Shown here: piece by piece, positions 1-7,882 of the stretch | Numbering within the stretch: position 1 is the stretch's first letter | How the letters are laid out: every line of letters begins with the position of its first letter | Assembly: GCA_021801125.1 (NCBI GenBank) | Contig: JAJYYI010000020.1 | Span: 1-52,410, forward strand | Length of the DNA: 52,410 bases | Origin: Deltaproteobacteria bacterium | GTDB taxonomy: Bacteria; Desulfobacterota; Binatia; Binatales; Binataceae | Reading direction: 5' to 3' | Program-made: the position numbers and the translations under genes | Notes under the pieces: model-generated | Told to the model about the DNA's origin: nothing | Databases searched by the model: none | Seen by the model: only the letters and a program-made list of their open reading frames with translations

Positions 1-383
1 TTGATCACTGGCCTGAACTCATCGCTCTCGAACATCTGCCCAACGCAAGCCCCGGTTTTGAACCACCCCAAACTTCAGACCGCGGCTGGAAATCCACTAT
101 GACTCCGCCTTTTTCCGCACCCTGCTAGGTTTGAGGAGGGTGTCCGCGCGTCGCGCTTTTCATGCGAGAGACTGCGCGGACGGGCCTACTTAGCGGCAGG
201 CGCGAGCCAAAGGGGAGACGTTGCGCGGTGAATGGCTAAAGGGGCGGATGTCGCTTAGGAGCATCGACGGCGACGCCTCGCATCCTAGGTTAATTACCCG
301 ACGTTTTCGTCGGAGCACGTGTGCTGTAATGCGAAATGCGGAGCGCACGATCGCGGCCGAATTTTTTGACCACTTCGCCGCTT
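1..383. other. Left edge, no confident gene
   Basis: One forward frame is open from base 3 to a TAG at 126-128 (41 codons) and could be the C-terminus of a gene entering from the left, but it is too short to recognise. Nothing else between there and the end of the SDR gene looks coding. Confidence 0.3.
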
Positions 384-1214
384 TCAGCGCTTGAACGACG
401 GACCCGCGTAGATACTTTGCGCAAGTTGCCCGGAGACCGCTGGAAGATTCGGCCCCACGGTCAGTCCGCCGTCCACGATCATCGCCGTGCCCGTCACCCA
501 TTGCGATTCGTCACTCGCCAAATACAACACCATTGACGCGACATCTTCGGGGCGGCCGACCCGCGGGATGGTCTGCGCATGGCCCAGTAGCTGCTCGACT
601 GCCGAGGGGTCTGAAAGAGCAGGCACAACTCCCCATATGGGCGTGTTAATAACGCCGGGGCAGATACAATTTACGCGGATGCGGTCGGGTCCAAGTTGAA
701 GCGCAGCCGCGCGCGTCAAGCTAATAACGCCGCCCTTGGCCGCCGCATACGCCGCCCCATATCGCAACGGAAGAAACGCGGCAACCGACGAGGTCGAGAT
801 GATGGATCCCCCGCCAGCCTTGCGCATCGGTTCGACCGCGTACTTGATACCCAAAAAAACACCGCGCAGCATGACGGCGATAGTCTTGTCCCAGTCGCTG
901 GATGAGACAGCTTCGATGGGACCAATTGCGCCCGCCAAGCCGGCATTATTGAACATCACGTCGAGCCGACCGTACTCGTGTACCGCGCGCTCGACCAATG
1001 CGCTTATGGCTTGCTCGTTGGCCACATCAGTGTGCTGAAACGTCGCGCGTCCACCCGCCGCCGCGATTTCGCCGACGACTCGCTCGCCGTCTTCAGAGTT
1101 CAAATCCGCAACTACCACGCACGCACCTTCTTTCGCCAGGCACAGCGCTGACGCACGGCCGATCCCGCTCGCGGCACCGGTGACAATCGCGACCTTTTCC
1201 TGAAGTCTGCCCAT
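384..1214 (-). CDS. SDR family NAD(P)-dependent oxidoreductase
   Basis: A 276-residue classical short-chain dehydrogenase/reductase. The Rossmann glycine motif TGAASGIG is at residues 12-19, D37 suggests NAD preference, NNAG is at 89-92, and the catalytic Ser142, Tyr156 and Lys160 (YAAAK) are in order. The usual C-terminal VTG..MIVDGG segment is present, with about 20 further residues. These enzymes interconvert alcohols and ketones in the cytosol; the substrate cannot be read from the sequence. The gene stands alone: the next gene to the right starts about 880 bases away on the other strand. Confidence 0.93.
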   Translation of the reverse strand: MGRLQEKVAIVTGAASGIGRASALCLAKEGACVVVADLNSEDGERVVGEIAAAGGRATFQHTDVANEQAISALVERAVHEYGRLDVMFNNAGLAGAIGPIEAVSSSDWDKTIAVMLRGVFLGIKYAVEPMRKAGGGSIISTSSVAAFLPLRYGAAYAAAKGGVISLTRAAALQLGPDRIRVNCICPGVINTPIWGVVPALSDPSAVEQLLGHAQTIPRVGRPEDVASMVLYLASDESQWVTGTAMIVDGGLTVGPNLPAVSGQLAQSIYAGPSFKR

Positions 1215-1936
1215 CGAGGTAATTTCCCTTTGGTAGTGTGCGGCCGGCGTGACGAGTAGATTTTAGGTGAAATCATTTCTATTCGTTCGGACTCGAACCT
1301 GGGGAAAAGTTATCAGGTTGGCGTGCAGTTGAAAAGCTGGTGAGACGGCGTGAGGGCGTAGATGCGAAGCAACAAGCGCGTGGTCGGGGCATCGCACCAA
1401 GCTTGCTCTGAGCCCGGACGACGTCCACATTCCCGTACGCTGAGCGACGGTCGTCCGTCCGACGCTTGGCCGCGCACGGTTACGCCGCGTGTACGAGGGA
1501 TGAGGCTCGGTATTGGTCGTTCGACCGAGTTGCTTCCTGAGCTTTCATCTCGAACCAAAGAGATCCTCGTTTCGCGTTCAGGCGTTCGCACCGAGCCGAT
1601 TCTCCGCGAGGCCAAAGGCCTGCACTACAACATTGGCGGAGCGCTCTGGTATAGCGGGATCCAAATCGAGGGCTTAGCGGGCGGAGGCGGTTGAAGGTGG
1701 CCGACGGGGCGCCGCCAGGGCGCGGCGGCGACCTTGAAGCGAGGTTTTTCCGCCCTCGCTAGATCGGTTCGAGACATCGGTTTGAGAGATTGGTTCGGGT
1801 GCGAGGCCGTCATGAACGGGAAAAATGCCACGTCGTTGCAGAAAACGTCCACGGTTGGGGGCTGAGCATCGTGGCTCGTACCACCCGGAGGACCGGCAAC
1901 GCGTGATCTCATCGGCGGTCTGGATGCGGCGCGGTT

Positions 1937-1952
1937 AGGCAACGAAATTGCA
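1937..1952 (+). promoter_or_regulatory. Predicted sigma-54 promoter for the kinase/regulator operon
   Basis: AGGCAACGAAATTGCA has GG and GC separated by exactly 10 bases with a full TTGCA -12 element, matching the RpoN consensus TGGCAC-N5-TTGCA except the first T and the variable positions. Transcription would start near 1963 and run into the histidine kinase at 2092. Because the operon encodes a sigma-54 activator, this suggests autoregulation (inference). Confidence 0.55.
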
Positions 1953-2043
1953 GGCTATAAGACGGAAAAAGCTCAAGCCTGGCGCAATTCTGCCTCATTG
2001 AAGCTGACGCTGAGAAGCCGTGCGAGAAGCCGTGGTTGATCGG

Positions 2044-2089
2044 AGCGAAGGTAATACCTGCACCCTGTATAGCGAAGCTAATACCTGTA
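2044..2089 (+). repeat. Tandem 19-bp direct repeat before the histidine kinase
   Basis: AGCGAAGGTAATACCTGCA (2044-2062) and AGCGAAGCTAATACCTGTA (2071-2089) match at 17 of 19 positions with a 27-bp period, ending two bases before the chosen ATG. They would lie in the 5' leader of the sigma-54 transcript. A protein-binding site or translational control element is possible. The repeat is also open in frame with the kinase. Confidence 0.5.
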
Positions 2090-2091
2090 TA

Positions 2092-3582
2092 ATGACGCGC
2101 GTGCGAATCGGCAGAAGACTCACCATAGTACTGTGGCTGGTCGTTACGCCGGTGCTCGCGACGCATGCCTATTGGAGCATCCACCATTCGGTCAAGACCT
2201 ACGTCGGCGGGTTGAAACGCGAAACCCGTGCTGCGAGCCGCGGGTTGGTCCCGGCCCTCGAAAACGACATCGGAGCCGGGGAATGGGACCAGGTGCGCGA
2301 CATAATGCAACGCAGCAGCGTGCACGGCACGGTCAGCGCGATTTTTAGCGCGGACGGCAGCCTGCGGTCCGGTCTTCAGGCGTTGCCGGCGGAGTTGCTG
2401 GCGGGCGTAGCGGCGTATCGGCTCGAGCACCCTGAGCATTACGTCGAATTCGAGACGACCGCGGGTGGGCGACACTGGTTTTGCCATCTCGCGCCGTTGC
2501 GGGGCAAAGATCATCAGTTCATTGGGTACCTGCTGCTGGCGAGGGATTGGACGGAACTGACCGAGGACCTCAGAGCTCGCGAGATCGGCTCGATGATTGC
2601 GGCCTTGACTGTTATGGCCGTGGTGGCCGGAACGATCTCGTTTTTCGTGCGCCGTTATGTTTCGGAGCCGCTCGCCACGCTTTCGCGCAAGGTCATGCGC
2701 TTTTCCACCGAAGCCGAGATCGATCGGCACCATGGTGGTGACGAGGTAAACGCGCTGACCGAGGAGTTCCGGCGGCTGGACGTGCAGCTCACGCAGGCGC
2801 GCGCCGACCTACTCGAACGCCATCGCCGTGAACTCGAGCTCGAGCGCGGCCTTGAGCGGGCAGACCGGCTGGCCACGATCGGGATGCTCGCCGCCGGGCT
2901 CGCGCACGAGATCGGCACTCCTATGGGCGTGATTCGCGCGCGCGCCGAACATTTGTTGCGAAGCGAATCGCACAGCCCGTCGGCGCGCAAGGCGCTGCAA
3001 ATTATCATCGCGCAGATCGACCGCATTTCACGTGTTGTGAGGCTTCTCCTTGATTACGGGCGCGGGCGCGAATCGCGCCGTGTCTGTTGCGACGCCAGAG
3101 CGGTAATCGAAGACGCCCTAGCGCTGGTGGAAACCGAGGCGCAGCGGCGCAAAGTGGGCATAATAAAGGAACTCGGCGAAGTGCCGCTGATGGTTGAGTG
3201 CGACTGCGACCAACTCCAACAGGTGTTCGTAAATCTGGCGATGAACGCACTGGACGCGATGGCCCCCGACGGTGGCACTCTACGCATCATGGCTAAAATC
3301 AATGAAGCGCAGAACGGTCCGCGCTTGAGTTTAGCCTTCGAGGACACTGGCCCGGGCGTTCCTACCCAGGATCAAGCCCGCGTGTTTGATCCGTTTTTTA
3401 CGACCAAGGAGCCTGGCCGGGGCACAGGTATGGGGCTTTCGGTAAGCCAGTCGATAATTCGCGACCATGACGGTGACATAGCGCTAATCAGCGGGATGGC
3501 TGGTGCACGGTTCGTCGTCACATTGCCGATCACGGTGAACGAAGGCCAAGCTCTGGGCGCTGCTGCTGAGGTCGGCTCGTGA
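2092..3582 (+). CDS. Membrane sensor histidine kinase (NtrB-like partner)
   Basis: A 496-residue sensor kinase from the ATG at 2092; the frame stays open to 2020, but the membrane helix (residues 6-25) starts just after this ATG. Order: N-terminal helix, periplasmic sensor of about 150 residues, second helix, HAMP domain, HisKA with phospho-acceptor H272 in the HEIGTPMG motif, then HATPase_c with N-box (NLAMNALDAM), G1 (DTGPGVP), F (FDPFFTTKEPG) and G2 (GTGMGLSVS). It phosphorylates the response regulator whose GTG start overlaps its TGA by four bases. The signal is unknown. Confidence 0.93.
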   Translation: MTRVRIGRRLTIVLWLVVTPVLATHAYWSIHHSVKTYVGGLKRETRAASRGLVPALENDIGAGEWDQVRDIMQRSSVHGTVSAIFSADGSLRSGLQALPAELLAGVAAYRLEHPEHYVEFETTAGGRHWFCHLAPLRGKDHQFIGYLLLARDWTELTEDLRAREIGSMIAALTVMAVVAGTISFFVRRYVSEPLATLSRKVMRFSTEAEIDRHHGGDEVNALTEEFRRLDVQLTQARADLLERHRRELELERGLERADRLATIGMLAAGLAHEIGTPMGVIRARAEHLLRSESHSPSARKALQIIIAQIDRISRVVRLLLDYGRGRESRRVCCDARAVIEDALALVETEAQRRKVGIIKELGEVPLMVECDCDQLQQVFVNLAMNALDAMAPDGGTLRIMAKINEAQNGPRLSLAFEDTGPGVPTQDQARVFDPFFTTKEPGRGTGMGLSVSQSIIRDHDGDIALISGMAGARFVVTLPITVNEGQALGAAAEVGS

Positions 3583-4973
3583 GCGTTCGTCCGGCGACCG
3601 TCGTGGTGGTGGATGACGAGCGCGAGATGGTCGAAGTTCTCCGCGATGTCTTGCAATCCGCTGGATACCACGTGATTAGCGCCGGGTCGGGCGCTGAAGC
3701 CCTGGAGTGCGTTCAAAGAGAGGAGCCCGATCTGCTTATCTCGGACCTGCGCATGGCGGAGATGGGAGGCCATCAACTGCAGATGGAGCTCAAGCGCCTC
3801 GCTCCCAGTCTGCCGGTGATTATCATCACCGCCTTTGGTTCAATTCAGAGCGCGGTTGAATCGATGAAGCTTGGGGCCGTTGACTACATCACGAAGCCCT
3901 TCGCAAACGACGAGCTTCTGTTCGTGGTGGGACGCGCGCTCGAGAATCGTCAACTGCGCCAGGAAGTGAAGCGACTTCGCACCGAACTCGCCCGCAGCTA
4001 CGGCTTGCCCAATATCATCACCGCCAGTCCCAAAATGTTGGCAGTGATCGAGATGGTGGAACAAGTGGCCGACTGCGCGGCCAGCGTGCTGATCACCGGC
4101 GAAAGCGGCACCGGCAAGGATCTGCTCGCGCACGGGCTGCATTTTTTGAGCAGTCGGCGCGATGGTCCTTTCGTTCCTATAAACTGCGCCGCGCTTCCGG
4201 AAAATCTGATCGAAAGCGAACTATTCGGTTACGTAAAGGGAGCGTTCACTGACGCGCGGCAAAGCAAGACCGGTCTGTTTGCCGCCGCGAATGGCGGCAC
4301 GCTGTTCCTCGATGAGATCGGCGATATGCCTTTGGCGTTGCAAGCGAAACTGCTGCGCACGATAGAAGACAAGCGGGTGCGACCGCTCGGGGCGACTGAG
4401 GAAACGCCGGTTAACGTGCGCGTCGTCGCGGCGACCAATTCCGACCTGGAGAAGGCCGTAGGGGAAGGAAAGTTTCGTTCCGATCTGTATTACAGGCTGG
4501 CTACGATGACGATTGCGGTGCCGCCTGTGCGCGAGCGCCCGGAGGACATCCCGCTGCTCGTCAAGCATTTTCTCTCTCGCGCCAGCGCGGAGGCCGGCAA
4601 GCCTGCGCCCGAAGTGGAGCCGGAGGCGATGACGTATCTGATGCGCTACGGATGGCCGGGCAACGTTCGTGAACTCCAAAGCGCCGTTCATCGAGCGCTG
4701 ATCCTGTGCCGCGGCAGCAAGCTCCAGCTCAAGGATCTCCCGCCGCGCGTCGTTGACGGGCGTACGAGCGGGCTCAACGGCCTTGAGGAAGCCGTGGCGC
4801 GGCGCATGAGTCTTGAGCGACTTGAGACCGAGTACGTGCGCGCGGTGTTGGAGTCAGTGAACGGCAACAAGACCGAAGCAGCGGCGATTTTGCGGATCGA
4901 TCGAAAAACGCTGTACCGCAAGCTGGAAGGGAGCCAAACAAACGCCGCGTTCGCTTCCGACGACACCAACTAA
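3579..4973 (+). CDS. Sigma-54-dependent response regulator (NtrC family)
   Basis: A 464-residue activator. The receiver domain has acidic pocket D12-D13, phospho-acceptor D56 and K106. The AAA+ domain has Walker A GESGTGK (174-180), a sigma-54 contact loop GAFTDA (221-226) in place of the commoner GAFTGA, and Walker B at 241-249 (LFLDEIGD). A Fis-type helix-turn-helix (NKTEAAAILRIDRKTLYRKL) is at the C-terminus. The GTG start overlaps the kinase stop (GTGA), so the two are translationally coupled. Sigma-54 promoter matches before this operon and before the gene at 5196-5477 are candidate targets. Confidence 0.96.
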   Translation: MSVRPATVVVVDDEREMVEVLRDVLQSAGYHVISAGSGAEALECVQREEPDLLISDLRMAEMGGHQLQMELKRLAPSLPVIIITAFGSIQSAVESMKLGAVDYITKPFANDELLFVVGRALENRQLRQEVKRLRTELARSYGLPNIITASPKMLAVIEMVEQVADCAASVLITGESGTGKDLLAHGLHFLSSRRDGPFVPINCAALPENLIESELFGYVKGAFTDARQSKTGLFAAANGGTLFLDEIGDMPLALQAKLLRTIEDKRVRPLGATEETPVNVRVVAATNSDLEKAVGEGKFRSDLYYRLATMTIAVPPVRERPEDIPLLVKHFLSRASAEAGKPAPEVEPEAMTYLMRYGWPGNVRELQSAVHRALILCRGSKLQLKDLPPRVVDGRTSGLNGLEEAVARRMSLERLETEYVRAVLESVNGNKTEAAAILRIDRKTLYRKLEGSQTNAAFASDDTN

Positions 4974-4984
4974 CATTGCCCGCC

Positions 4985-5005
4985 AGGGCGGATTCATCCC
5001 GCCCT
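4985..5005 (+). terminator. Possible terminator hairpin after the regulator
   Basis: AGGGCGG and CCGCCCT form a perfect 7-bp stem with a 7-base loop, starting 12 bases after the regulator stop. There is no clear run of T after it, so intrinsic termination is uncertain. Confidence 0.4.
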
Positions 5006-5105
5006 TGTAGATCTAATCCTCTCTGCGCGGCGGTCCGCATGAGACCAGCATAAGCTAACCTTCGAATCACGCGATACGTTCTCGTTGTCTGCCCTCAGGA
5101 GGAGG

Positions 5106-5139
5106 GCCATACGGACGTTGTGGGGAACGTCCGTATGGC
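5106..5139. repeat. Perfect 14-bp inverted repeat (hairpin)
   Basis: GCCATACGGACGTT (5106-5119) and AACGTCCGTATGGC (5126-5139) are perfect complements around a 6-base loop. The repeat lies between two convergent genes. Neither side has a T-tract, so it may be a bidirectional transcript-end hairpin or a REP-like element. Confidence 0.7.
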
Positions 5140-5195
5140 TGCGCTTGGTGAATCTCCCAAGCCGAGTTGAGGCATGTGGGTTTTTTCCAAAGAGG

Positions 5196-5477
5196 CTAAT
5201 CGGTGGTGTCGAGCGCCTCCGGCGACTGATTGACGGGCGCTTTATCTGGTGCTCTCGCTTGCATCGCGAGCATGGCATCCCTTATCTCCGCGGTCCAGTT
5301 GGCTCCGAACTGCGCGCCATATTTGAGGATTTCATCCTGATGTTCGGCGTGAAATTCATAGTTTTCCTGGTCGTCGGCACCCCACTGCCACGCGTGGCTC
5401 GGTGTTGCGGTAAAGCCCAAGCCGACCGTCAAACAGAAAACACTGGCGACCACGCGTAGGATTCCGAAGCTTTTCAT
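5196..5477 (-). CDS. Small secreted protein, predicted sigma-54 controlled
   Basis: A 93-residue protein with a clear signal peptide: Met-Lys start, hydrophobic core to about residue 23, and a SHA-like cleavage site near residue 29. The mature part is short, hydrophilic and acidic (His/Glu/Asp-rich then Ala/Pro), with no family I recognise. A strong ribosome site (AGGAGG) precedes the ATG by 7 bases. A good sigma-54 promoter match lies 78-92 bases upstream. It converges on the NtrC-type regulator gene and is a likely target of it (inference). Confidence 0.75.
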   Translation of the reverse strand: MKSFGILRVVASVFCLTVGLGFTATPSHAWQWGADDQENYEFHAEHQDEILKYGAQFGANWTAEIRDAMLAMQARAPDKAPVNQSPEALDTTD

Positions 5478-5554
5478 CTACGTTCCTCCTTGTGCTCTCG
5501 TCGTACGGCAACCGTCGCTCGCCTTTCGCGATGACGCGTACGTCACGAGATAAC

Positions 5555-5569
5555 GCAAGGGTGATGCCA
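5555..5569 (-). promoter_or_regulatory. Predicted sigma-54 promoter for the secreted protein
   Basis: On the minus strand this reads TGGCATCACCCTTGC: TGGCA, correct spacing (GG-N10-GC) and TTGC, an excellent match to the RpoN consensus. The predicted start is near 5543, giving a leader of about 65 bases before the ATG at 5477. Confidence 0.65.
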
Positions 5570-5737
5570 TCGGAAGTCGGAATCCGTTTCATCGCTTTCG
5601 TGCTGTCCGGCGGGGACAATCGCCTCGACAGATCAAAATCGATGTGGATGTGCTCCCCAATCGGTCGAGGTTCAAGCGCGTAAGGCGCTGAAAAAGGGGT
5701 ATGGTGAAAAACCTCACTCCGGAATTTTAAAATTGCC

Positions 5738-5753
5738 TGGCAGCTAAAATGCA
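5738..5753 (+). promoter_or_regulatory. Weak divergent sigma-54-like site
   Basis: TGGCAGCTAAAATGCA keeps GG-N10-GC and TGGCA but has ATGC instead of TTGC. No convincing gene follows, so it may be chance or drive a small transcript. Confidence 0.25.
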
Positions 5754-6029
5754 CTAACTTAAATGAAATAACATGAATCGCGAGCTATTGGAGGCCGCGC
5801 CTTTCGCGGAACGGAGATTTCCGCGTCAAAGAGCTGCTTGTTCGAGCGGCACTCGCCGTGGCGAGGAATTGAGGCGCAACGGTGTGCGGCGCGGCCTGTC
5901 CCTTGGCGGGGTCGACTGCGCACCGAGCGACATCATTGACCGTCGCCCGACAAGGCGTAGCACCGGATTCGCTATAGCGGCTGAACAGGAGCTGAGCTGA
6001 TTTACGGGTAAGAGGGAAACATCGAGCCC

Positions 6030-6067
6030 AGTCCAGGGGGGCGGACTTCTGTCCATCCCCCTGGACT
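6030..6067. terminator. Nested hairpin after the 6098-6928 gene
   Basis: AGTCCAGGGGG (6030-6040) and CCCCCTGGACT (6057-6067) form a perfect 11-bp stem whose loop contains a second stem (GGAC/GTCC). It sits 30 bases beyond the stop of the minus-strand gene at 6098, a terminator position, but lacks a T-run. Confidence 0.45.
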
Positions 6068-6097
6068 GCGATAAGCTCCTAAAGAAGGGGCCTCTTT

Positions 6098-6928
6098 TCA
6101 GCCCGCGGTCGAAAGCTCCGCCATCGCCTCGGGCATCGACCGGCCCAACATGTCCACGGCATCGGACATGCCTGAAGGCCGCTCTTCGCCGTAGGTTCGC
6201 GAGAACGGTCTCTCGAGAACGTCGGAATCGAAACCGCGCACGGTGGGCAGTCCGTCGGAACGCCTGAGACCTAATCTCGTCTCCACGTGGATTATCGCGA
6301 ACGGGTTTTCAATTCGCAGCCAACTATAGGCGCTATCCGTAGCGAGCCGTAGTGTGCTCAGTTGCGCAAACACCTCGGCCAAGGCGTGCCCCTGGAGCAC
6401 TAGAGGCTGCACGTAGACCGGTCCCCCATCGAGAGTTTCCAGGTAAGGATAGACAATTGGGGCGCCGACGGCTTCGAACTCCGGGTATACTGTGGTCATG
6501 TCCCAGCGCCGGGTCACGGCATAGATGAACAGCGCTCGCGCGCCTTTGAGACCCGGAATAAGGACGCACCCGGCTCGCGCAGTCACGAGCGCGCGTGCCG
6601 AGCGAAGGGAGAGACCGTTTCCTTTAACCGCCGACCATAGCTCCCCAATCTCGTAGACAGTTTCGGGCGGTAAGTGAGAAAGGTCAGGCCTCGCGCAACT
6701 AGGTCCGAATTGGGCGAGATTGTGCATCGCGAAACCGCCGATCATTCGGTCGGGTGCTGGACCATTTTCGTCGTACACTCCGTAAAGGTCGGCAAAGGCT
6801 AGATGAGCCTGGGCCAGCCGCGATGCCTTTTTCTCGCGAAAGCCACGTCCCTTAAGTGCCCGTGCTTGCATGAGTCCGTCCACGAATTGCTTGCGCTCTT
6901 CCACAGTCGATATAAGCCGCAGTTCCAT
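6098..6928 (-). CDS. Uncharacterised protein, possibly GNAT-like acyltransferase
   Basis: A 276-residue soluble protein from an ATG with GGAG 9 bases upstream. I do not recognise the family with confidence. The middle (VYEIGELWSAVKG, then LVTARAGCVLIPGLKGARALFIYAVT, then YPEFEAVG) resembles the strand-helix-strand pattern of GNAT-fold acyltransferases, including acyl-amino-acid and autoinducer synthase relatives, but no diagnostic residue set is visible. No signal peptide or membrane segment. It stands alone with long flanking gaps. Confidence 0.6.
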   Translation of the reverse strand: MELRLISTVEERKQFVDGLMQARALKGRGFREKKASRLAQAHLAFADLYGVYDENGPAPDRMIGGFAMHNLAQFGPSCARPDLSHLPPETVYEIGELWSAVKGNGLSLRSARALVTARAGCVLIPGLKGARALFIYAVTRRWDMTTVYPEFEAVGAPIVYPYLETLDGGPVYVQPLVLQGHALAEVFAQLSTLRLATDSAYSWLRIENPFAIIHVETRLGLRRSDGLPTVRGFDSDVLERPFSRTYGEERPSGMSDAVDMLGRSMPEAMAELSTAG

Positions 6929-7882
6929 TTTTTCGTACTCCGGTTAATTCTTTTTTTGGGCACGCGACTTTGGCTTTCTCGTAGCTGAGAATCGGGTACC
7001 GTACCGCGTGACGAAGTCATAAGGGTGAAGGACTACATTGAAAGGGGGTCAAGGTAAGGTTACGGTGGTCGGGGTCGCGCCGGGGAACCGCGCCAAGTTG
7101 CGGTGATTTCAGGGCGAGACGTTACGTCTAACGAAAGGCAGCGTCCACGTGGAGATACGCTCGTCAGGCGGTAGGCGGTTAGGAACGTCGAAATATGCGG
7201 TCGCCGGCGATGGGCGCGGGTGGCAAGCGTATGCGGCTCCTGATTTATCGCTTTGGTAGTCGGCGGATAACGCCCGGTCATCGTGGGCTCCGATTGCGCT
7301 TGCGATGCTCGCAAACTATGTGAGAAAGCGGTATTCTTGCTGTATCCATCATTGTGCGGCACTGCGGATAGTCTTGTCGTAGGTGGAGCAAGGAAAACAG
7401 GGTCACCGGAGGGGCCAGAGAAGATGGGTAGGCGAGGGCTTGGCCGGTAAGTCCTGGGTGAAATTGTGCCGAAGACTGGAAAAGGGGTGGGGAAGGTATC
7501 GAAGGCCGAAACGGCGTTTCTCATGGCTGACCAACAGTGGTCGGCCCCAGCTTTACGGCAGGCCAGAAAAAGGGCCGACAGAACATCAGCACTCTAACGT
7601 CCCCGGGTTGCGTTGCTCAAAGCGGTTTCTACATGACAGCCCCGAGCAAGCAGCATAAAAATTGCTGTTAGCTAGCGCGTTGGGTTTCTGGGTTTCACCT
7701 CCCGTTTAGAACCAACTTCTCAGTCCAAGGCTGCCAGCGAAGGTTTTCCTATAAAGTGCTGATTGCTCGTTACCAGTTACTGAGGCTTGAGCGGATCTTA
7801 GCCACTAGCGCGCTCCCCCTCTTCACCGTGCACGGCCTGTTCGACTGGTTGCGGTGACCAAAGTTCGCTTTAACGGCTGCTC
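6929..7882. other. 954-bp region with no supported gene
   Basis: Open frames here (7060-7524 minus, 7383-7658 plus) give low-complexity Pro/Arg/Thr-rich translations without ribosome sites. Base composition is like the neighbours. It could hold a decayed gene or an RNA, but I cannot support either. Confidence 0.4.

Larger units (their letters stand above)
1215..2091. other. Long intergenic region upstream of the two-component operon
   Basis: No convincing gene. Open frames on both strands (1313-1694 and 1909-2733) have arginine/proline/serine-rich shadow-type translations. The right end holds a sigma-54 promoter match (1937-1952) and a tandem 19-bp repeat (2044-2089), listed separately. I see nothing in 1215-1900. 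Confidence 0.5.
5478..6029. other. Intergenic region with sigma-54 sites
   Basis: Holds the predicted promoter for the secreted protein (5555-5569), an inverted repeat TGTCC-N5-GGACA at 5604-5618 that could be an activator site, a perfect AATTTTAAAATT palindrome at 5723-5734, and a weaker sigma-54-like match at 5738-5753. The 75-codon forward frame at 5773-6000 lacks a ribosome site and looks non-coding. Confidence 0.4.

Noticed and set aside
2088-2093. TATAAT hexamer before the kinase
   Set aside because: It overlaps the ATG itself and no -35 element is correctly placed, so it cannot drive the gene from this start.
1909-2733. 274-codon minus-strand frame
   Set aside because: Antisense to the histidine kinase N-terminal half and compositionally shadow-like.
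5773-6000. 75-codon frame after a sigma-54-like site
   Set aside because: No ribosome site, Arg-rich low-information translation, and the promoter match lacks TTGC.
7060-7524. 154-codon minus-strand frame in the gap
   Set aside because: Pro/Thr/Ser/Arg-rich, no ribosome site, no recognisable domain.
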